Source: Streptomyces sennicomposti | Lineage (GTDB): Bacteria > Actinomycetota > Actinomycetes > Streptomycetales > Streptomycetaceae | Reading direction: 5' to 3' | Assembly: GCF_019890635.1 (NCBI RefSeq) | Contig: NZ_JAIOAB010000026.1 | Location: 26,282-90,281, forward strand | DNA length: 64,000 nucleotides | Part shown: one piece after another, positions 59,300-64,000 of the stretch | Position numbering within the stretch: the stretch's first letter is position 1 | Layout: every line of letters starts with the position of its first letter | The notes under the pieces: model-generated | What the model saw: only the letters and a program-made list of their open reading frames with translations | The model's database searches: none | What the model was told of the DNA's origin: nothing | Made by a program: the position numbers and the translations under genes

Positions 59300-61603
59300 A
59301 TGACCAGTACCACCACCAGCGGCAGCAGCAGCACGGCGACAGCCTCGGGCCCCGCCCCGCAGACCTCCGAGGTCGAACTGCTCATCGGCGGGATGACCTG
59401 CGCCTCCTGCGCGGCCCGCGTCGAGAAGAAGCTCAACCGGATGGACGGCGTCACCGCCACGGTGAACTTCGCCACCGAGAAGGCGAAGGTCGCCTACCCC
59501 CCGGGCGTACAGGTCGCCGATCTGATCGCCACCGTGGTGAAGACGGGCTACACCGCCGAGGAACCGCCCCCGCCCGCCCCCGAGCCCGCGAGCGCCGGCA
59601 TACCGGGCGAGGCGGCGCCCGCCTCGGACACCTCGGACGCCTCCGACCCCGAACTCGCCTCGCTGCGCCAGCGCCTGATCGTCTCCGCGCTGCTGGCCGT
59701 CCCGGTGATCCTGCTCTCCATGGTCCCGGCCCTCCAGCTCGACAACTGGCAGTGGCTCGCGCTGACGCTGGCCGCGCCGGTCGTCGTCTGGGGCGCGCTG
59801 CCCTTCCACCGGGCCGCCCTCACCAACGCACGGCACGGCGCGGCCACCATGGACACCCTCGTCTCGGTCGGCACCCTCGCCGCCTTCGGCTGGTCGCTGT
59901 GGGCGCTGTTCCTCGGCGACGCGGGCATGCCCGGCATGCGTGACGAGTTCCGTCTCACCGTCTCGCGGATGGACGCCGCCTCCACGATCTATCTGGAGGT
60001 CGCCTCCGGCGTGGTGGCCTTCATCCTGCTGGGCCGCTATCTGGAGGCCCGCTCCAAGCGGCGGGCGGGCGCGGCGCTGCGCGCGCTGCTGGAGCTGGGC
60101 GCCAAGGACGTGGCGGTGCTGCGGGACGGGCGCGAGGCGCGGATCCCGGTGTCCGCGCTGGCCGTGGGCGACCGGTTCGTCGTCCGGCCCGGCGAGAAGG
60201 TCGCCACCGACGGCACGGTCGTCGAGGGCGCCTCGGCGCTCGACGCCTCGATGCTGACCGGCGAGTCCGTGCCGGTGGACGTGAGCGTGGGCGACGCGGT
60301 CACCGGCGCCACCGTCAACGCGGGCGGCCGGCTGGTGGTCGAGGCCACCCGGGTCGGCGCCGACACCCAGCTCGCCCGGATGGCGAAGCTGGTGGAGGAC
60401 GCGCAGAACGGCAAGGCGCAGGTGCAGCGCCTTGCCGACCGGATCTCGGCCGTGTTCGTGCCGGTGGTCCTGGTGATCGCGGTCGGCACGCTGCTGACCT
60501 GGCTGCTGACCACCGGCGACGTGACGGCCGCGTTCACCGCCGCCGTGGCGGTGCTGATCATCGCCTGCCCGTGCGCGCTGGGCCTCGCCACGCCGACCGC
60601 GCTGATGGTCGGCACCGGCCGGGGCGCGCAGCTCGGCATCCTCATCAAGGGCCCCGAGGTCCTGGAGTCCACCCGCCGCGTCGACACCGTCGTCCTGGAC
60701 AAGACGGGCACCGTCACCACCGGCCGGATGACCCTCCAGGAGGTGTACGCGGCCGAGGGCGCCGACGAGAAGGAGCTGCTGCGGCTCGCGGGCGCCCTGG
60801 AGCACGCCTCCGAGCACCCGGTCGCCCGCGCGATCGCGGCCGGCGCCGAGGAGCGGGTCGGCGCGCTGCCGGGGGTCGAGCAGTTCGAGAACGTCCCCGG
60901 GCGGGGCGTACGCGGGCGCGTGGAGGGCCGCGAGGTCGCCGTCGGCCGGCTGTTCGAGGAGCTGCCCGAGGACGTGGCGCGGGCCCGCCGGAAGGCCGAG
61001 GCGGCGGGCCGTACGGCCGTCGTGGTCGGCTGGGACGGTGCGGCGCGGGGCGTCGTCGCCGTGGCGGACGCGGTCAAGGAGACCAGCGCCGAGGCCGTAC
61101 GGCAGCTTCGGGCGCTGGGGCTGCGGCCGGTGCTGCTGACGGGTGACAACCGGGCGGTCGCCGAGTCGGTGGCCCGCGCGGTCGGGATCGCCGCGGACGA
61201 CGTGATCGCCGAGGTGCTGCCCGAGGACAAGGTCGCGGCCGTGGAGCGGCTGAAGGCCGAGGGCCGTACGGTCGCGATGGTCGGCGACGGCGTCAACGAC
61301 GCGGCCGCGCTCGCCACCGCCGATCTGGGGCTGGCGATGGGCACGGGCACGGACGCGGCGATCGAGGCCGGCGATCTGACGCTGGTGCGCGGGGACCTAC
61401 GGGTGGCGGCAGACGCCATCCGGCTGTCGCGGCGGACGCTCGCCACGATCAAGGGCAATCTTGTGTGGGCCTTCGGCTACAACGTGGCCGCGCTGCCGCT
61501 GGCCGCCGCCGGGCTGCTCAACCCGATGATCGCGGGGGCGGCGATGGCGTTCTCCTCGGTGTTCGTGGTGACCAACAGCCTCCGGCTGCGCACCTTCCGC
61601 TGA
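59300..61603 (+). CDS. copA: Copper-translocating P1B-type ATPase
   Basis: 767 residues, ATG start. One N-terminal metal-binding domain (GGMTCASCAARVEKKL, ~31-46), eight membrane helices, the transmembrane CPC in IIACPCALGLAT (~423), phosphorylation site DKTGTVTT (~467), the HP dipeptide in SEHPVARAIA and GDGVNDAAAL (~661). CPC with this motif set indicates Cu(I) export at the plasma membrane. It receives copper from CopZ. A 6-bp hairpin spans its stop codon. Confidence 0.95.
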   Translation: MTSTTTSGSSSTATASGPAPQTSEVELLIGGMTCASCAARVEKKLNRMDGVTATVNFATEKAKVAYPPGVQVADLIATVVKTGYTAEEPPPPAPEPASAGIPGEAAPASDTSDASDPELASLRQRLIVSALLAVPVILLSMVPALQLDNWQWLALTLAAPVVVWGALPFHRAALTNARHGAATMDTLVSVGTLAAFGWSLWALFLGDAGMPGMRDEFRLTVSRMDAASTIYLEVASGVVAFILLGRYLEARSKRRAGAALRALLELGAKDVAVLRDGREARIPVSALAVGDRFVVRPGEKVATDGTVVEGASALDASMLTGESVPVDVSVGDAVTGATVNAGGRLVVEATRVGADTQLARMAKLVEDAQNGKAQVQRLADRISAVFVPVVLVIAVGTLLTWLLTTGDVTAAFTAAVAVLIIACPCALGLATPTALMVGTGRGAQLGILIKGPEVLESTRRVDTVVLDKTGTVTTGRMTLQEVYAAEGADEKELLRLAGALEHASEHPVARAIAAGAEERVGALPGVEQFENVPGRGVRGRVEGREVAVGRLFEELPEDVARARRKAEAAGRTAVVVGWDGAARGVVAVADAVKETSAEAVRQLRALGLRPVLLTGDNRAVAESVARAVGIAADDVIAEVLPEDKVAAVERLKAEGRTVAMVGDGVNDAAALATADLGLAMGTGTDAAIEAGDLTLVRGDLRVAADAIRLSRRTLATIKGNLVWAFGYNVAALPLAAAGLLNPMIAGAAMAFSSVFVVTNSLRLRTFR

Positions 61604-61755
61604 CGGAAGCGGCCGACGGAAGTAGCCGAACGGAAGTAAGAGTCCCCCTAGAGACATGAGCGAGCCTCACATAAGCTCTTCACAAGGCTCGCGCATCTTC
61701 CTTACGCTTGGGTCTCGATCGCCATAACCGGTCTCTTGCGTACCTAAGGGGACAT

Positions 61756-61785
61756 ATGCAAGAGACACAGATCACAGTGATGTGA
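61756..61785 (+). CDS. Possible nine-residue leader peptide
   Basis: ATG with AAGGGG ahead encodes MQETQITVM and stops at a TGA that overlaps a GTG start (GTGA) of a 49-codon frame. Size and position suggest a leader peptide, but there is no comparative support. Tentative. Confidence 0.25.
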   Translation: MQETQITVM

Positions 61786-61931
61786 AGGTAACCATCGAAG
61801 GGGTTCGAAGGTCTAAGTTTGGCGATGTCAGGAAGCGTCTTGGGGGGCGCGGACTGACAGTCCGGGGATGTCTTGGGGGACTTTCCTGGAGAAATGCGTC
61901 GCCGGGGCACGTACACACCGGGAAGCTTTGA
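61782..61931 (+). CDS. Possible coupled 49-residue peptide
   Basis: Starts at the GTG overlapping the mini-ORF stop and reads VKVTIEGVRRSKFGDVRKRL, then a Gly/Arg/Leu-rich second half ending HTGKL. Basic, no recognised domain. The first ~20 residues look more protein-like than the rest. The region could equally be a small RNA. Confidence 0.25.
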   Translation: MKVTIEGVRRSKFGDVRKRLGGRGLTVRGCLGGLSWRNASPGHVHTGKL

Positions 61932-62257
61932 GCGGCCCTCCCGGAGGTGCGCTGTCCCGGCAGATCGCACAGCAGTAGGCAGTACAGGAGTACGGCGGGT
62001 TCGGCTCGTCTGCTCACAGCGGTTCAGGCGCTGGTCTCACAGACGCCCGGCCGGATCCCGTGGGGGGAATCCGCACCGGGACATGGGAAGGCGCCCTGGC
62101 CGTCGGCCCGTGGGGGGACCGGCGCACCGGGGCGCCTTCCGCTTTCCTCGAACTCCAGTACGCACAGAGAGCCTCCTGTCCGTACAAGGCAACCTCCTGT
62201 CCGTACAAGGCGACCTCCTGTACGGACGGGCGACAGCCTTCCGTACACGCACGCACA

Positions 62258-62293
62258 AGGCCCCGCACCCGCCGGGCGGCGGACACGGGGCCT
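62258..62293. terminator. Hairpin after citA
   Basis: AGGCCCCG and CGGGGCCT pair, with an inner CCGCC/GGCGG stem possible, 55 bases past the minus-strand citA stop. Confidence 0.6.
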
Positions 62294-62347
62294 CGGGAAG
62301 CCGTCACAGCCAGGGCCAGGGCCCCGGGCGCGCGGGCGCTGAGCCCG

Positions 62348-63637
62348 TCAGCGCTCCTCGACCGGGACGAAGTCGCGCTCGACCACGCCGGTGTAGATCT
62401 GGCGCGGGCGGCCGATGCGGGAGCCCGGCTCCTTGATCATCTCGTGCCACTGGGCGATCCAGCCCGGCAGCCGGCCGAGGGCGAACAGGACCGTGAACAT
62501 CTCGGTCGGGAAGCCCATGGCCCGGTAGATCAGACCGGTGTAGAAGTCGACGTTCGGGTAGAGCTTGCGCTCGACGAAGTAGTCGTCGGAGAGCGCGTGC
62601 TCCTCCAGCTTCAGGGCGATGTCGAGGAGCTCGTCCTCCTTGCCCAGCGCGGAGAGCACGTCGTGCGCGGCGGCCTTGATGATCTTGGCGCGCGGGTCGA
62701 AGTTCTTGTAGACCCGGTGGCCGAAGCCCATCAGGCGGACGCCGTCCTCCTTGTTCTTCACCTTGCGGATGAAGGTGTCGACGTCGTTGCCCGAGTCGCG
62801 GATGCCTTCCAGCATCTCCAGCACCGACTGGTTGGCGCCGCCGTGCAGCGGGCCCCACAGGGCGTTGATGCCGGCCGAGATCGACGCGAACATGTTGGCC
62901 TGGGAGGAGCCGACCAGGCGGACCGTGGAGGTCGAACAGTTCTGCTCGTGGTCCGCGTGCAGGATGAGCAGCTTGTCCAGCGCCGAGACGACGACCGGGT
63001 CCAGCTCGAACTCCTGGGCGGGGACCGAGAAGGTCATGCGCAGGAAGTTCTCGACGTAACCGAGGTCGTTGCGCGGGTAGACGAACGGGTGACCGATCGA
63101 CTTCTTGTACGCGTACGCCGCGATCGTCGGAAGCTTGGCGAGCAGGCGGATGGTGGAGAGGTTGCGCTGCTTCTCGTCGAACGGGTTGTGGCTGTCCTGG
63201 TAGAAGGTGGACAGCGCCGAGACCACCGAGGACAGCATCGCCATCGGGTGGGCGTCGCGCGGGAAGCCCTTGTAGAAGTTCTTGACGTCCTCGTGCAGCA
63301 GGGTGTGCTGCGTGATCTCGTTCTTGAACGTGGTCAGCTCGTCGACGGTCGGCAGCTCACCGTTGATCAGCAGGTAGGCCACCTCCAGGAAGGTGGAGCG
63401 CTCGGCCAGCTGCTCGATGGGGTAGCCGCGGTACCGGAGGATGCCCTGCTCGCCGTCGAGATAGGTGACGGCGGATTTGTAGGCGGCGGTGTTGCCGTAG
63501 CCGCTGTCCAGAGTCACCAGACCGGTCTGGGCGCGCAGCTTCCCGATGTCGAAGCCCTTGTCGCCGACGGTGCTGTCGATCACCGGGTAGGTGTACTCGT
63601 TGCCGTCGTACCGCAGTACTACAGAGTTGTCGCTCAC
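62348..63637 (-). CDS. citA: Citrate synthase
   Basis: 429 residues from GTG 63637 (SDNSVVLRYDGNEYTYPVID) with GAGGGAAG ahead; GTG 63649 would add four residues. Type II citrate synthase throughout: LRYRGYPIEQLAERSTFLEV, HADHEQNCSTSTVR, GPLHGGANQSVLEML with the catalytic His, MGFGHRVYKNFDPRA with the second His and Arg, and the catalytic Asp in YPNVDFYTG. It condenses acetyl-CoA and oxaloacetate, the entry step of the TCA cycle. Monocistronic, terminator downstream. Confidence 0.95.
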   Translation of the reverse strand: MSDNSVVLRYDGNEYTYPVIDSTVGDKGFDIGKLRAQTGLVTLDSGYGNTAAYKSAVTYLDGEQGILRYRGYPIEQLAERSTFLEVAYLLINGELPTVDELTTFKNEITQHTLLHEDVKNFYKGFPRDAHPMAMLSSVVSALSTFYQDSHNPFDEKQRNLSTIRLLAKLPTIAAYAYKKSIGHPFVYPRNDLGYVENFLRMTFSVPAQEFELDPVVVSALDKLLILHADHEQNCSTSTVRLVGSSQANMFASISAGINALWGPLHGGANQSVLEMLEGIRDSGNDVDTFIRKVKNKEDGVRLMGFGHRVYKNFDPRAKIIKAAAHDVLSALGKEDELLDIALKLEEHALSDDYFVERKLYPNVDFYTGLIYRAMGFPTEMFTVLFALGRLPGWIAQWHEMIKEPGSRIGRPRQIYTGVVERDFVPVEER

Positions 63638-64000
63638 GTCTTCCCTCACCGACGTAGTGCCTCATCTTCGAGGTGCCCTGACTGTCTCTACCATCCCCCA
63701 TTTGGCTCAGGAGAGTGCACTCGGGGTCGACCATTGGGCCTATCGGCGGCACTCAGTGCCGTCAACCTGCTCATCCTGCCCCCTCCGCCCGGTCACCGGA
63801 AGTGCTGTGTGACCTTTGCGACTCGTTTGATCGATCATCTTTCGTGATAGCGGGCGGGGGCGGCGGGATGCGGGTCCGGTTGATGCATGTTAGGTGCTCT
63901 TGGGCGGTTTCAGGAGGGGCAGGGGGTCTTGCGGCGGGGCAGGGGTCCTGAGAAGGGGCGGGGGTCTTGCGGAGAGGCGGCCGTCTTCCGTCCTGAAGGG
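63638..64000. other. citA upstream region and repeat at window end
   Basis: About 360 bases to the window edge without a recognised gene. The citA promoter should lie in 63640-63720. At 63916-63973 there are three units of about 19-20 bases starting GGGGCRGGGG (63916, 63936, 63955). Confidence 0.5.

Larger units (their letters stand above)
61604..62347. other. Intergenic region between copA and citA
   Basis: About 740 bases. 61615-61830 is clearly lower in GC, typical of promoters or a non-coding RNA. It contains a miniature reading frame with a good ribosome site (see next entries) and, at 62171-62230, about 2.5 tandem copies of a 21-base unit CTCCTGTCCGTACAAGGC. The citA terminator closes it. 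Confidence 0.55.

Noticed and set aside
63715..63951. A 78-codon frame at the right edge
   Set aside because: Composition is random-like, it overlaps the citA promoter region and a repeat, and it has no recognisable domain.

Overview
The window is chromosomal DNA of a Streptomyces species. The evidence is very high GC with strong third-position GC bias, GTG and TTG starts, many GTGA/ATGA start-stop overlaps, chaplins, LAETG-type sortase substrates, a dynA/dynB-like pair and an EttA gene. The gene order (globin, ettA, tail-less SSB beside dynamin genes, chaplins, mmsA, copZ/copA, citrate synthase) resembles, from memory, the conserved core around SCO2670-SCO2736 of S. coelicolor. That correspondence was not checked by search.

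Layout. 1-4 kb: end of a VWA-type protein, a zinc-ribbon/Gly-Pro/FHA protein, a PCMT-like methyltransferase and a truncated globin. 4-11.4 kb: a three-gene ABC exporter operon of two large FtsX-like permeases and an ATPase with an AbrB-like tail. 11.6-14.4 kb: ettA, a thioesterase and an unknown gene as a tight operon. 14.6-18.5 kb: a HAD-like protein, an unknown, and a divergent regulatory pair (anti-sigma-like ATPase + unknown; ABM protein + XRE regulator) around a palindrome. 18.6-25.8 kb: a thioester-domain surface protein with a possible CTG-initiated small gene at its end, an SsbB-like protein, and dynB/dynA for sporulation septation. 26.1-28.4 kb: tRNA-Arg and a DEDDh exonuclease-BRCT-BRCT-TerD fusion. 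28.5-31.7 kb: a run of small secreted proteins including a short chaplin behind a near-consensus sigma-BldN promoter.

32.0-47.8 kb is a polysaccharide locus. Eight mostly overlapping genes encode a DUF3344-like secreted protein, glycosyltransferase, WbaP-type initiating transferase, Wzy/ligase, MurJ/Wzx-type flippase, NodB deacetylase, second glycosyltransferase and Wzz-like protein. A GH26-like hydrolase, an ATP-grasp ligase and a flavoprotein follow. Together they look like a Wzx/Wzy route to an exported polymer, next to hydrophobic surface proteins; a wall-anchored chaplin with only one chaplin domain closes the region.

48.6-64 kb: an ABC transporter whose ATPase is fused to an extracellular alpha/beta hydrolase, an APC permease, mmsA, a small HTH protein, a zinc alcohol dehydrogenase with a repeat insert, a CsoR-box-controlled copZ/copA pair and citA. 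No insertion sequence, prophage, CRISPR array or rRNA was found. The most unusual global property is the density of minisatellite-like repeats: many genes carry long in-frame low-complexity expansions, and at least two genes have their 3' ends tandemly repeated just past the stop codon.
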